A stretch of DNA of 64,000 nt from Streptomyces sp. B3I8 (GTDB taxonomy: Bacteria; Actinomycetota; Actinomycetes; Streptomycetales; Streptomycetaceae), in the NCBI RefSeq assembly GCF_030816915.1, contig NZ_JAUSYN010000002.1, positions 4,911,501 through 4,975,500 of the forward strand. The letters are read 5' to 3'. A program made the translations under genes and the position numbers. Numbering within the stretch: the stretch's first letter is position 1; each line of letters begins with the position of its first letter. Shown piece after piece: positions 37,873-46,430 of the stretch. Under the pieces are notes generated by a model. The model made no database searches. It saw only the letters and a list, made by a program, of their open reading frames with translations, and was not told the origin of the DNA.

Positions 37873-39111
37873 GTGAACAGACGACCGATACCGGGGGCGT
37901 CGGTTGGCGCACGGATACGCGGCCGCAGGGGGGTGGTCCGTGCGACGCTGCTGGGTTCGTTGCTGCTCGCGCTGACCGCGTGCGGCGGAGGCGGATCCGA
38001 TTCGGGGGCGGCGAGCGGCGGCAAGGACGCGGACGGCGCCAAGAGCGTGTCGCCGCAGGCCGTGGTGACGATCGCGCCGAAGAACGGCGCCGACGGCGTG
38101 GCCACCAGCGGGGCCCTGAAGGTCACCGCGGCCAAGGGCCGGCTGACCGACGTGAGCGTCGAGGACGCCAAGGGCCACGAGGTGGACGGGAAGATCACCG
38201 GCGGGGGGACCGGCTGGACGCCTTCCGGCCATCTGGCCACCCACACCCACTACACCGTCCGCGCGGTCGCCAAGGACTCCGGCGGCCGCAGTACGACGCA
38301 GAAGTCCGGCTTCACCACGCTGACCCCGAAGGCCACCTTCACCGGCAACTTCACACCGGAGGACGGCACCAAGGTCGGCGTCGGGATGCCCTTCTCCGTC
38401 AACTTCACCCGGGGCATCACGCACCCGGAGGACGTGGAGAAGGCGATCACCATCAAGACCGAGCCGGCCGTCGAGGTCCGCGGCCACTGGTTCGGCAACG
38501 ACCGGCTCGACTTCCGGCCCGAGGAGTACTGGAAGCCCGGCACCAAGGTCAGCGTCACGCTGAACCTGGACGGCGTCGAGGGCCGGCCCGGCGTCTACGG
38601 CAAGCAGGCCAAGAAGATCGGCTTCACGATCGGGCGCAGCCAGGTCTCCACGGTCGACGTCAAGACCCAGAAGATGACCGTCCGCCGCGACGGCAAGGTC
38701 ATCAAGACCATCCCGGTCACCACCGGCAAGCCCGGCTACGACACGTGGAACGGCCAGATGGTCATCACCGAGCGCCTCTCGGTGACCCGGATGAACGGCG
38801 AGACGGTCGGCTACGGCGGCGAGTACGACATCAAGGACGTGCCGCACGCCATGCGTCTGACCAGCTCCGGCACGTTCATCCACGGCAACTACTGGGGCGG
38901 CGGCACCTTCGGCAACTACGCCTCCAGCCACGGCTGCGTCGGCCTGCGCGACGTCAAGGGCGGCTACGACGGCAGCGTGTCGGCGGCCTGGTTCTTCAAC
39001 CGCTCGATGGTCGGCGACGTGGTGGTCGTGAAGCACTCCCACGACCGGACCGTCGCCCCGGACAACGGCCTCAACGGCTGGAACATGTCCTGGAAGCAAT
39101 GGACGGCCTGA
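37873..39111 (+). CDS. L,D-transpeptidase lipoprotein with Ig-like domains
   Basis: Cell-envelope enzyme forming 3-3 peptidoglycan cross-links or attaching proteins. The 412-aa precursor has a lipoprotein signal with lipobox LTAC (Cys37), two Ig-like domains (about 65-255) and a YkuD catalytic domain with SGTFIHGNYW and the nucleophile motif SHGCVGL near residue 355. The GTG start has GGGGAGA about 8 bases upstream. This is the mycobacterial/streptomycete LdtMt2-like architecture. It stands alone, ended by the hairpin at 39171-39204. Confidence 0.93.
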   Translation: MNRRPIPGASVGARIRGRRGVVRATLLGSLLLALTACGGGGSDSGAASGGKDADGAKSVSPQAVVTIAPKNGADGVATSGALKVTAAKGRLTDVSVEDAKGHEVDGKITGGGTGWTPSGHLATHTHYTVRAVAKDSGGRSTTQKSGFTTLTPKATFTGNFTPEDGTKVGVGMPFSVNFTRGITHPEDVEKAITIKTEPAVEVRGHWFGNDRLDFRPEEYWKPGTKVSVTLNLDGVEGRPGVYGKQAKKIGFTIGRSQVSTVDVKTQKMTVRRDGKVIKTIPVTTGKPGYDTWNGQMVITERLSVTRMNGETVGYGGEYDIKDVPHAMRLTSSGTFIHGNYWGGGTFGNYASSHGCVGLRDVKGGYDGSVSAAWFFNRSMVGDVVVVKHSHDRTVAPDNGLNGWNMSWKQWTA

Positions 39112-39170
39112 CGAGGGGGAGGACCTGACGAGGGCGAGAGCCCGACGGCCCGGCACACCGACGGCCCACC

Positions 39171-39204
39171 GCGGCCCCGCGCCTTTCGAGGCACGGGGCC
39201 GCGG
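39171..39204 (+). terminator. Hairpin terminator after the L,D-transpeptidase
   Basis: CGCGGCCCCG-c-GCCT pairs with AGGC-a-CGGGGCCGCG across a TTCG loop; one mismatch. A TTCG tetraloop makes it very stable. Confidence 0.75.
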
Positions 39205-39247
39205 CGTCCGTCCGGGGGCTGCCGCGCGGCCCGCCGGAAAGGTCCTC

Positions 39248-39434
39248 AGGGCCTCTCGTTCGGATCATTCCGGCGTCGCGGGGTCCGGTACGCGCCTGTG
39301 CGGCGTTGTCGTCGGTTGCCGGGGCTCCGCCCTGGCGCCCTCCTCCGCCTTGCCGCCGCACGCACCGGACCCCGCTCGGGTCGGTCGAAGACGCACCGCG
39401 CCTCCCAGCCGGCCTGATCCGAACGAAAGACCCT
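39248..39434. repeat. Nested inverted repeats between convergent genes
   Basis: Outer arms 39248-39267 and 39415-39434 match at 18 of 20 positions (core TCGTTCGGATCA). Inner arms 39278-39295 and 39358-39375 match at 16 of 18 (core GCGGGGTCCGGT). The outer right arm reaches into the crotonase stop codon. It could fold as a long RNA hairpin or be a relic of a small mobile element. This block makes up most of the 320-bp gap 39112-39432. Confidence 0.6.
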
Positions 39435-40200
39435 AGACGAACTTCGCCCTGCCCGGCCCCTCCTCCACGAAGCTCCGCATCCCGCGCTCGCGGTCCTCCG
39501 TGGCGAACAGGCCCGCGAACCAGGTGCGTTCGACGGCCAGACCGGTCTCGATGTCGGTCTCCAGGCCCGCGTCGACCGACTCCTTCGCCGCGCGCAGCGC
39601 CAGCGCCGGCCCCCGCACCAGCCGCGCCGCCCAGGCACGCGCCGCCTCGTACACCTCGGCGGCCGGGACCACCCGGTCGACCAGGCCCAGCGCCAGCGCC
39701 TCGTCGGCCCCGACCTGACGGCCCGTGAAGATGAGGTCCTTCGCGCGGGACGGCCCGATCAGCCGGGACAGCCGCTGGGTGCCGCCCGCGCCGGGGATCA
39801 GCCCGAGCAGGATCTCCGGCTGGCCCAGCTTCGCGTCGTCCGCGGCGATGCGGTAGTCCGCGCAGAGCGCCAGTTCGCAGCCCCCGCCCAGCGCGTACCC
39901 GGTGACGGCGGCGACGACCGGCTTGGGGATGCGGGCGACGGCGGTGAAGGACTCCTGCAGGGCACGGGAGCGCACGACCATCGCGGCGTGGTCCATGTCC
40001 CGCATCTCCTTGATGTCCGCGCCGGCCGCGAACACCTTCTCCCCGCCGTAGAGGATCACCGCGCGCACGTCGTCGCGGCGCCCGGCCTCCTCCGCGAGCT
40101 CCTTGATCCGGTCCTGGACGGCCACGTTCAACGCGTTCATCGGCGGCCGGTCCAGCCGGACGGTGCCGATGCCTTCGGAGACTTCGAGATGTACGGTCAT
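39433..40200 (-). CDS. Enoyl-CoA hydratase/isomerase family protein (crotonase)
   Basis: CoA-ester enzyme of 255 aa. Crotonase signatures: VFAAGADIKEM (oxyanion-hole region), ALGGGCELALCADYRIA, and the two glutamates in GQPEILLGLIPGAGGTQRL expected for hydratase activity. The likely reaction is hydration of 2-enoyl-CoA in fatty-acid or branched-chain acid degradation, but the physiological substrate is unknown. It stands alone and is convergent with the L,D-transpeptidase. A 16-bp near-palindrome (40209-40224) lies just upstream. Confidence 0.9.
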   Translation of the reverse strand: MTVHLEVSEGIGTVRLDRPPMNALNVAVQDRIKELAEEAGRRDDVRAVILYGGEKVFAAGADIKEMRDMDHAAMVVRSRALQESFTAVARIPKPVVAAVTGYALGGGCELALCADYRIAADDAKLGQPEILLGLIPGAGGTQRLSRLIGPSRAKDLIFTGRQVGADEALALGLVDRVVPAAEVYEAARAWAARLVRGPALALRAAKESVDAGLETDIETGLAVERTWFAGLFATEDRERGMRSFVEEGPGRAKFV

Positions 40201-40208
40201 GCACGCAG

Positions 40209-40224
40209 GTTAACGTGCGCTAAC
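40209..40224 (-). promoter_or_regulatory. Near-palindromic operator candidate upstream of the crotonase
   Basis: GTTAACGTGCGCTAAC pairs at 6 of 8 positions. It sits 9 bases upstream of the crotonase ATG, where a TetR-type acyl-CoA regulator could bind. On the minus strand TTAACC could also serve as a -10. Confidence 0.35.
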
Positions 40225-40380
40225 GAGGGGCCGCCGGTGCCCGACCGCCCCGTTCCGTGCCACCGTGTCCCGGTCGTTATGTCCGGCCTCTTGCAGTTGA
40301 CGCGGTGTCTCATCAGCCGTCCACGGGTGGAATCCGGCCGAACCGGCCCGTAGCTCCCGCCGGGCGGTCATGATGAGGGC

Positions 40381-40878
40381 ATGGCGGGGCTGGAGGGCAT
40401 CGATCAGCCGCGGGGACAGGGTCGTGCGACCGCCGCGCGCTGGACGCCCGCGGTGGAGGACGAACGGGCGCTGAAGGCGCTGGACCTGTTCGGCGACCCC
40501 ACCCGGCGGGAAGTGTCGCTGCCGTCGCTCCCGGAGTCCGCCGCCACCGCCCGCCGCCTCGCGCAGGTCGTACTCCTGCGCCACTGGGGGCTCGGCCCCA
40601 AGCTGACGGAGGACGCCGTCCTGCTCGTCTCCGAGCTCGTGGGCAACGCCGTACGGCACACCGGCGCACGCGTGTTCGGGCTGCGGATGCACCGCCGTCG
40701 CGGCCGGATCCGGGTGGAGGTGCGGGACCCCTCGCGCGGCCTGCCCTGCCTCATGCCGGTCCAGGAACTGGACGAGAGCGGCCGCGGCCTCTCCCTCGTC
40801 GACACCCTCGCCGACCGCTGGGGCGTGGACCTGCTGCCGGTCGGCAAGACGACCTGGTTCGAGATGCGCGCGCCGTGA
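40381..40878 (+). CDS. RsbW-like ATP-binding protein (possible anti-sigma factor)
   Basis: A 165-aa protein with an HATPase_c_2 (GHKL) domain: N-box SELVGNAVRHTG, a G1-like VEVRDPS and G2-like ESGRGLSLVDTLADRWGV. Members include anti-sigma kinases of the RsbW/SpoIIAB type, which are numerous in Streptomyces; partners are often encoded elsewhere. No sigma factor or anti-anti-sigma gene is adjacent. The first 40 residues are variable. GAGGGC lies directly before the ATG. Confidence 0.82.
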   Translation: MAGLEGIDQPRGQGRATAARWTPAVEDERALKALDLFGDPTRREVSLPSLPESAATARRLAQVVLLRHWGLGPKLTEDAVLLVSELVGNAVRHTGARVFGLRMHRRRGRIRVEVRDPSRGLPCLMPVQELDESGRGLSLVDTLADRWGVDLLPVGKTTWFEMRAP

Positions 40879-41009
40879 CGTCGGCTCGCATGGCCGCCGC
40901 GCCGCGGGCTCGCGCGGGCCGTTAACCTGGCCTGCGTCAACAGGACGCCCGTACGGCGGCACCGCGCGTGCCCGGCGACGGACAAGGCACCACAGAAGGG
41001 GGCCGATCG

Positions 41010-41222
41010 GTGGCGGACATCGAGGCAGCGCGCAAGGAATTCCAGCGGATCGACACGGACGGCGACGGCTTCATCACCGCCGCGGAGTTCAAGTCCGCCC
41101 TGGCGCAGGGAGGGGACTGGAACGTCACCGAGTCGGTGGCCGAGTCCATCATCTCCAGCCGTGACCTCAACGGTGACAAGGTGCTGTCGTTCGACGAGTT
41201 CTGGACGTACCTGAACAAGTGA
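41010..41222 (+). CDS. Two-EF-hand calcium-binding protein, 70 aa
   Basis: Minimal calmodulin-like protein made of two EF-hands: loop 1 DTDGDGFITAAEF and loop 2 DLNGDKVLSFDEF, both with canonical liganding positions 1, 3, 5 and 12. It resembles the small Cab calcium-binding proteins described in S. coelicolor. Cytoplasmic, no signal peptide. The GTG at 41010 has GAAGGGGG about 8 bases upstream; a longer frame from 40968 lacks support. Role as Ca2+ sensor or buffer is inferred. Confidence 0.9.
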   Translation: MADIEAARKEFQRIDTDGDGFITAAEFKSALAQGGDWNVTESVAESIISSRDLNGDKVLSFDEFWTYLNK

Positions 41223-41278
41223 CGTGCCCGGGTACGCCTCGTACCCGTATCCGTACTCGTACGTGGTCCCGTTCCGGA

Positions 41279-41305
41279 GGCGCCCACCGTGCACCGGTGG
41301 GCGCC
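41279..41305. terminator. Bidirectional hairpin between the EF-hand and ABC ATPase genes
   Basis: GGCGCCCACCG (41279-41289) pairs perfectly with CGGTGGGCGCC (41295-41305), loop TGCAC; the flanking genes converge. Confidence 0.75.
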
Positions 41306-41325
41306 CCCGCGCCGTTCGGCGCCGT

Positions 41326-42171
41326 TCAGCGCCGGCGTGCGACGCGCACGCTCCAGCGACCGCCGTGCCGGTCGAGCACGAGCGGCAGGTCGAAGCACTT
41401 GCCGACCTGGTCACCGGTGAGGACCTGCCCGGCCGGCCCCCGGGCCGACACGCACCCCTCGCGCAGCAGCAGCGCGTGACTCGTACCCGGCGGCAGCTCC
41501 TCCAGGTGGTGGGTGACCAGGACCGTCGCCAGCCGGGGGTGCTCCTCGCGCAGCGAGTCCAGCGCCTCGATGAACTGCTCCCGGCCCGGCAGGTCCAGGC
41601 CGGTGGCCGGTTCGTCGAGCAGCAGCAGCCGTGGCTCGGGCATCAGCGCGCGGGCGATCAGCACGCGGCCGCGCTCGCCCTGCGACAGCGTCGTCCAGCG
41701 GGCCTCCCGCCGGCCGGCCAGCCCCAGTGTGCCGATCAGCCGGTCGGCGCGCTCCTCCTGCTCCGCCGTCGGCGCCCAACGGGGCAGCCGCTCGACGGAG
41801 TTGGTCAGCCCGGTCAGGACGACGTCCCGCACCCGCAGCGCCGAACGCGGCGGATGCCGGGGGTCGACGTGCCCCACCAGCGACCGCAGCTCCCGCAGAT
41901 CCACCGTGCCCAGCCGGCGGCCCAGCACCTCCACCGTGCCGTACGTGGGGTGGACGCGCGCGCCCAGCAGGCTCAGCAGGGTCGTCTTGCCGGCCCCGTT
42001 GGCGCCGAGGAGCGCCCAGTGCTCACCGGCGCGCACGGTCAGTGAGACGTCCCGCAGCAGGGGCCGCCCGTCCCGTACGACATGCACGTCCCGGGCGTCC
42101 AGAAGCACCGCCCTCGTACCGTCGCCGTCGCTCACCGCGTGGTCGCCGTCCCGCGCGCCCCCGCCGCTCAT
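41326..42171 (-). CDS. Stand-alone ABC ATPase (ModF/YnjD-like)
   Basis: ABC ATPase of 281 aa without a membrane partner nearby. Walker [10 protein letters not shown], signature LSQGERGR, Walker [13 protein letters not shown] and VTHHLEELP are all present. The LSQGE signature and overall length resemble the single-domain ATPases annotated as molybdate/iron-type. Its start overlaps the leuA stop (ATGA), so it is translated with leuA and controlled by the same leader. What it powers is unknown. Confidence 0.82.
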   Translation of the reverse strand: MSGGGARDGDHAVSDGDGTRAVLLDARDVHVVRDGRPLLRDVSLTVRAGEHWALLGANGAGKTTLLSLLGARVHPTYGTVEVLGRRLGTVDLRELRSLVGHVDPRHPPRSALRVRDVVLTGLTNSVERLPRWAPTAEQEERADRLIGTLGLAGRREARWTTLSQGERGRVLIARALMPEPRLLLLDEPATGLDLPGREQFIEALDSLREEHPRLATVLVTHHLEELPPGTSHALLLREGCVSARGPAGQVLTGDQVGKCFDLPLVLDRHGGRWSVRVARRR

Positions 42172-43940
42172 CGCGCCCCCGCCCGGTTCACGGCCGACAG
42201 CACCGCGTGCACGGACGCCGCCGGCACCGAGGTGTCCCGGCCCGCGCCCCACGCCGTGACGCCGTTCACCCGGCACTCCGCGTAGGCGACCGCGTCGCCG
42301 TCCGTGCCGGGGCCCGCCGCGTGCTCGGCGAAATCGAGAACCTCCACCGCGATCCCGGCCCCGGCGAGCGCGTCGGCGAACGCCGCCGACGGCCCGTTGC
42401 CGGTGCCCTCGTGGTCGCCGCTGTGGCCGTCGCGCTCCAGCGTGCACACGAACCGGTGCGCCCCGGACGGATCGGACGGGTCCTGCGTCGCCGACCAGGC
42501 GGACAGCGTCACCGCCCCGCCCTCCCGTCCCGGCGCCAGGTACGCCGTCTCGAACAGCGCGTACAGCTCCTTCGCCGTCGCCTCCCGGCCGCTGTCGTCG
42601 GTGGCCCGCTGCACCACCCGGGAGAAGTCCGCCCGCATCCGCGCCGGCAGGTCGACGCCGTGCCCGGTCCGCAACAGGTACGCCGTCCCGCCCTTCCCGG
42701 ACTGCGAGTTGACCCGTATCACCGCCTCGTACGACCGCCCCAGGTCCGCCGGGTCGACCGGCAGGTACGGCACCGCCCACGGCGCCTCCCGCTCCGGCAC
42801 CCCCAGCTCGGCGGCCCGCTTCGCGTGCGCGGCGAAGCCCTTGGCGACGGCGTCCTGGTGCGTGCCGGAGAACGCCGTGTGGACCAGCTCACCGGCGTAC
42901 GGATGGCGCGGGTGCACCGGCAGCCGGTTGCAGTGCTCCACCGTCGCCCGCACCGCGTCGATGTCGCCCAGGTCGATCATCGGATCGACGCCCTGCGCGA
43001 ACAGGTTGAGCGCCAGCGTCACCAGGTCGACGTTGCCGGTGCGCTCCCCGTTGCCGAACAGACAGCCCTCCACACGCTGCGCCCCCGCCAGCACGGCGAG
43101 TTCGGCGCAGGCGACGCCCGTACCGCGGTCGTTGTGCGGGTGGACGGACAGGACGACGGAGCCGCGGCGGGCCAGGTTGCGGTGGACGTACTCGATCTGG
43201 TCGGCGTAGACATTGGGCGTGGCGATCTCCACCGTGGCGGGGAGGTTGTGGGTGACCGGACGGTCGGGGCTCGCGTCCCACAGCTCGGTCAGCTCGTCGC
43301 ACAGTTCGAGCACGTAGTCGGGCTCGGTCAGGTTGAACGTCTCGGGCGAGAACTGGAAGCGCACCCGGCCGCGCAGCCCGTCCGCGCGGCGGGCCATGCG
43401 CGCGGCCGCCTCCCGCACGGTCCGCCGCACCCCCTCCCGGTCCCGCCCCAGCACGACCTCCCGCCACACCGGCGAGGTGGCGATGTACAGATGGACGACG
43501 GCCCGGTCCAGCCCCTCGATCGCGTCGAAGGTGGTGTCGATCAGCTCCGGCCGGGCGGGCGTGAACACGACGGGTGTGACGTCGTCGGGCACTGCCCCGT
43601 CCGTCACCAGGTGCCGCACGAAGTCGAAGTCCGTGCGGCTCGCGGACGGATAGCCGACCTCGATCTCCTTGAACCCCATTTTGGTCAGCAGGTCGAAGAA
43701 GCGGCGCTTGCGCGGGGTGTCCATGGGCTCGGCGAGCGCCTGATTGCCGTCGCGCAGATCGACCGGCACCCACAGCGGGGCGCGTTCGATCCGGGCGGAG
43801 GGCCACCGCCGTCCGTCGACGGGAACGCGCACGCGCTCCTCGAAGGGGCGGTACCGGTGGTACGGCATCGAACTGGGCCGCTGCGCATTCCAGGGCTCCT
43901 GGGCGGACGGGTCGCCGTCGTACGTGATCGCGGTGTTCAT
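42168..43940 (-). CDS. leuA: 2-isopropylmalate synthase
   Basis: First committed enzyme of leucine biosynthesis, condensing acetyl-CoA with 2-oxoisovalerate. The 590-aa protein is the long LeuA type: a TIM barrel with [15 protein letters not shown] and [11 protein letters not shown], motif [15 protein letters not shown], and the C-terminal LeuA dimer (leucine feedback) domain with [12 protein letters not shown]. Its 5' leader encodes a peptide with four consecutive leucine codons and competing hairpins, so expression probably responds to leucine-tRNA charging. It overlaps a downstream ABC ATPase gene. Confidence 0.96.
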   Translation of the reverse strand: MNTAITYDGDPSAQEPWNAQRPSSMPYHRYRPFEERVRVPVDGRRWPSARIERAPLWVPVDLRDGNQALAEPMDTPRKRRFFDLLTKMGFKEIEVGYPSASRTDFDFVRHLVTDGAVPDDVTPVVFTPARPELIDTTFDAIEGLDRAVVHLYIATSPVWREVVLGRDREGVRRTVREAAARMARRADGLRGRVRFQFSPETFNLTEPDYVLELCDELTELWDASPDRPVTHNLPATVEIATPNVYADQIEYVHRNLARRGSVVLSVHPHNDRGTGVACAELAVLAGAQRVEGCLFGNGERTGNVDLVTLALNLFAQGVDPMIDLGDIDAVRATVEHCNRLPVHPRHPYAGELVHTAFSGTHQDAVAKGFAAHAKRAAELGVPEREAPWAVPYLPVDPADLGRSYEAVIRVNSQSGKGGTAYLLRTGHGVDLPARMRADFSRVVQRATDDSGREATAKELYALFETAYLAPGREGGAVTLSAWSATQDPSDPSGAHRFVCTLERDGHSGDHEGTGNGPSAAFADALAGAGIAVEVLDFAEHAAGPGTDGDAVAYAECRVNGVTAWGAGRDTSVPAASVHAVLSAVNRAGAR

Positions 43941-43981
43941 GCTGGTCTATGGCTGCCTTCGGCTCGGTCGGAGGCGACCGG

Positions 43982-44067
43982 CGGCACGGCGGAACCCCGC
44001 GGCGGGGTGCCGGTCGTGGTCGGACCCCGCCGCGGCAGCCGAGAAGAAGCAGACCGCGGTACGTCAT
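43982..44067 (-). promoter_or_regulatory. Leucine leader-peptide attenuator of leuA
   Basis: On the minus strand an ATG at 44067 opens MTYRGLLLLGCRGG; the four leucine codons are CTG CTT CTT CTC (44052-44041). Downstream, a perfect 12-bp stem (43997-44008 with 44024-44035) competes with a second hairpin (43982-44012, arms CGGCA/TGCCG and CCCCG/CGGGG) for the same bases. Stalling at the leucine codons would favour one fold. No U-run is present. Confidence 0.7.
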
Positions 44068-44073
44068 GCCGGT

Positions 44074-44103
44074 ACGCTATCCACACCTCAGCTCCTCAGA
44101 CAA
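44074..44103 (-). promoter_or_regulatory. leuA promoter
   Basis: Minus-strand TTGTCT (44103-44098) and TAGCGT (44079-44074) have an 18-bp spacer. The predicted start is at or next to the leader-peptide ATG (44067), so the leader peptide mRNA is probably leaderless. Confidence 0.65.
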
Positions 44104-44109
44104 GTTGTC
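44099..44109. promoter_or_regulatory. Perfect 11-bp palindrome overlapping the leuA -35
   Basis: GACAAGTTGTC lies between leuA and the divergent GntR gene and covers most of the leuA -35. Position and symmetry suggest an operator for the adjacent FCD-type regulator. Confidence 0.4.
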
Positions 44110-44151
44110 CGGGGTGCGGGAAACGCGCCACCGCCCACGTAAGGTGCCCTC

Positions 44152-44841
44152 ATGCCACTGGACGCCGTCCGCCCCAGCCCGCTCGTCGAACAGGCCGCGG
44201 ACCGGCTGCGCGCGCAGATCACCGGCGGACAGTGGCCGGTCGGCACCAGACTCCCCGGCGAGACCACGCTGGCCAAGGAACTCGGCGTCGGCCGCTCCAC
44301 CGTCCGCGAGGCGCTGCGGGCCCTCGCCGGCGCCGGACTGGTCCGGGCGCGGCACGGCGCCGGCGTCTTCGTCACCGCCACCGAACCCGCCGAGGACTGG
44401 CCCGCCCGGCTGCGCCGCGCCGCCGTGACCGACGTCTACGAGGTCCGCCTCGGCGTCGAGGTCCACGCGGCCGCCCTCGCCGCCGTCCGCCGCACCCCCG
44501 AGGACACCGCCGCGCTCCGGGCCGCCCTGGGGGGCCGCCGCACGGCCGCCGCCGCGGACGACGCCGCCTTCGTCGACGCCGACATCGCCCTGCACGCGGC
44601 CGTCGTCGCCGCCGCGCACAACCCCGTACTCACCGACCTCTTCACCGAGTTCACCCCGGCCCTGCGCCGCGGCCTGATCGAGATGCTCGACCTCGTCGGC
44701 CTGCGCCGCCACGACCCCAACACGGGCGACGACACCCACGAGGCCCTGGTCGAGGCGATCGCCGGGGGCGACGCGGAGGCGGCGTCGACGGTCCTGCGCG
44801 AGGAACTCCAGCAGACCCTGGACCTGCTGCGCCGGGCGTGA
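44152..44841 (+). CDS. FadR/FCD-subfamily GntR transcriptional regulator
   Basis: Regulator of 229 aa: N-terminal GntR winged helix-turn-helix (GETTLAKELGVGRSTVREAL) and an all-helical FCD domain with the metal/ligand-binding pattern (Asp and His residues in FVDADIALHAAVVAAAHNP and THEALVEAI). FCD regulators bind small carboxylates. It is divergent from leuA, with the palindrome at 44099-44109 between them. TAAGGT (44140-44145) six bases before the ATG suggests a leaderless message. Ligand unknown. Confidence 0.9.
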   Translation: MPLDAVRPSPLVEQAADRLRAQITGGQWPVGTRLPGETTLAKELGVGRSTVREALRALAGAGLVRARHGAGVFVTATEPAEDWPARLRRAAVTDVYEVRLGVEVHAAALAAVRRTPEDTAALRAALGGRRTAAAADDAAFVDADIALHAAVVAAAHNPVLTDLFTEFTPALRRGLIEMLDLVGLRRHDPNTGDDTHEALVEAIAGGDAEAASTVLREELQQTLDLLRRA

Positions 44842-44871
44842 CGTGTGCCCGGGCGGGGCGGAACCCGACCC

Positions 44872-45429
44872 TCAGGCGTCGTCCGCCCACTTCTTCAGCG
44901 CGGCCTTGCTGCCGAAGTCGGCGACGTCCTTGTCGTGCGGGTCGGACGTGTACTGGTGGAAGCGCCACTTGGCCTTGATGCGCGGCTCGCCCGCCGTCAC
45001 GTAGTCGGCGATCCAGGAACCGTCACCGGCGTAGGAGGTCCTGTCGACGTTGAGCCAAAAACTCCGGTTGCAATACAACAACACCCGGTTGTTGGGCCGG
45101 AGCGCCCTCACCTTGCGGATGAAGCTGTCCTTCTCCGCGTTGCTCGCGTGGGTGCCCTCGCCGGTGGTCTCCCAGTCGACGGCGAGGAGGTCGCCGCCCT
45201 TCTCCGGGGCGTGTGCGACGAAGTACTCGGCCTGGGCGGTGAGGTCGCCCGGCCACAGGAAGTGATAGAAGCCGACGACGAGTCCGGCGTCCCGGGCGTG
45301 CTTCGTCTGCGCGGACAGCCTCGGATTGACGTAACTGCGGCCCTCGGTCGCCTTTATGAAGGCGAACGACAGACCGTCCGTGCCGAAGGAAGAGGACTGG
45401 TAGGCGCTGACGTCGATGCCTCGCAGCAT
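44872..45429 (-). CDS. GH25-family lysozyme-like protein without signal peptide
   Basis: Muramidase fold of 185 aa. GH25 features: GIDVSAYQ at the start, FAFIKATEG, GFYHFLWPG, and the catalytic DWE in LLAVDWETTGEG. It has no signal peptide or wall-binding domain, so it is either exported by a non-Sec route, released by lysis, or acts inside. GAGGAG lies 6 bases before the ATG, so a missed upstream signal sequence is unlikely. Convergent with the GntR gene, 30 bp apart. Confidence 0.88.
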   Translation of the reverse strand: MLRGIDVSAYQSSSFGTDGLSFAFIKATEGRSYVNPRLSAQTKHARDAGLVVGFYHFLWPGDLTAQAEYFVAHAPEKGGDLLAVDWETTGEGTHASNAEKDSFIRKVRALRPNNRVLLYCNRSFWLNVDRTSYAGDGSWIADYVTAGEPRIKAKWRFHQYTSDPHDKDVADFGSKAALKKWADDA

Positions 45430-45764
45430 GGGGGCTCCTCGAAGTGTGCGGTCAGGAACGGGAGTTGCCGCCCGTTCACTCTGGCACTTCCCGGATGCCC
45501 GATGGGCGGGAGAGGAAAAATCACACCGGTGACGCCGGAGATGTCGGTGGGGACCTTCCGACTCGGGCGGCCGGGCCCGGGCATCGCGCCCTCAAACCTC
45601 TCGGACGGCTGAACTGCCCTGCTGTGCGCGCACGTTGCCCCAACGCCCCTGGAGGCGGGGGACCCGAGCTGCGAACGTTCCGGTAGGTCCGGCGGAAGGC
45701 CGCCATGCGTGTCTTCCCTGTCCACGGACCCACTTCGCCGCACTGAGGAAAGGCGCATTTTGTC
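45430..45764. promoter_or_regulatory. Intergenic region between the GH25 and lipoprotein genes
   Basis: About 335 bp with divergent genes on both sides. A short AAAAATCACACCGGTGAC patch (45515-45532) contains TCACACCGGTGA, a partial palindrome that could be a regulatory site. GAGGAAAGG before 45765 is the lipoprotein ribosome-binding site. No gene or riboswitch recognised. Confidence 0.3.
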
Positions 45765-46238
45765 ATGTTCAAAGTGAAATTCGGGGCTCGAAAAGCCGGC
45801 CTGATGGCAGGGCTCGCGCTGGCCGCGGCTGCGTCCCTGACGGCTTGCGGGAGCGGTTCGGCCTCTCCTGCGGGCGACCTCTCGGTACCGCAGGGCGACA
45901 TGCGGCCGGCCCAGCCCGACTACCCCACCGCTGATCCACAGCCCTCGGGTTCCACCGATACGTCGTGGTCCGCCCTGAATCCCGAGTACCCCACCAACCC
46001 GCAGGTCTCGGGTGCCCCCGATTCCGGCGAGGCCGGCATACCCGGGTACCCCACCAACCCGCAGATCTCGGGTGCCCCCGATCCCGGCGAGGCCGGCGTA
46101 CCCGGGTACCCCACCGCCCGCCCGCAGCCGTCCGGATCCCCGTACTCCTCCGCGCCCGTGGAGGACCAGCAGCCCGCCTACCCCGTCGGGGCGCAGCAGC
46201 CCTCCCAGCCCCCGGCGTCCCTGGGCGCCTCCGGATAA
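45765..46238 (+). CDS. Small proline-rich lipoprotein with 20-residue repeats
   Basis: Not a recognised family. The 157-aa precursor has a lipoprotein signal peptide with lipobox LTAC (Cys28), then a Pro/Gly/Ser-rich mature part. A 20-residue unit (starting PEYPTNPQVSGAPDSGEAG, then PGYPTNPQISGAPDPGEAG) occurs twice and begins a third time. It is probably an extended, disordered surface spacer. The ATG at 45765 has GAGGAAAGG about 12 bases upstream; an internal ATG would shorten the signal peptide. A strong terminator follows. Confidence 0.7.
   Translation: MFKVKFGARKAGLMAGLALAAAASLTACGSGSASPAGDLSVPQGDMRPAQPDYPTADPQPSGSTDTSWSALNPEYPTNPQVSGAPDSGEAGIPGYPTNPQISGAPDPGEAGVPGYPTARPQPSGSPYSSAPVEDQQPAYPVGAQQPSQPPASLGASG
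45981..46115 (+). repeat. 60-bp tandem repeats in the lipoprotein gene
   Basis: Units 45981-46040 and 46041-46100 differ at only a few positions; a third unit starts at 46101 and diverges after about 15 bp. Likely length-variable between strains. Confidence 0.85.
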
Positions 46239-46332
46239 CCGTCCTCGGGGCCGGCGGCGAAGCGCTCGGGTGTGACCCCTGCACGCACCGCGTCGTACCG
46301 GGTCGTGACGACCGGGCGAGATGGGCCGACCG

Positions 46333-46374
46333 CGAGCCCGACCGCCACCTCGTGGGAGGTGGCGGTCGGGCTCG
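46333..46374. terminator. Very strong bidirectional hairpin
   Basis: Nineteen-base arms (46333-46351 with 46356-46374), loop GTGG, between the convergent lipoprotein and sdaA genes. Confidence 0.9.
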
Positions 46375-46430
46375 TCGCGGTGCGGACGTCCTGGCAGCGC
46401 CCCCCCCGGGGAGACCGGGACGGACGGTTC

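Noticed and set aside
45515..45560. AAAAATCACACCGGTGAC patch considered as a c-di-AMP (ydaO) riboswitch upstream of a cell-wall hydrolase
   Set aside because: The conserved ydaO core strings are not present.
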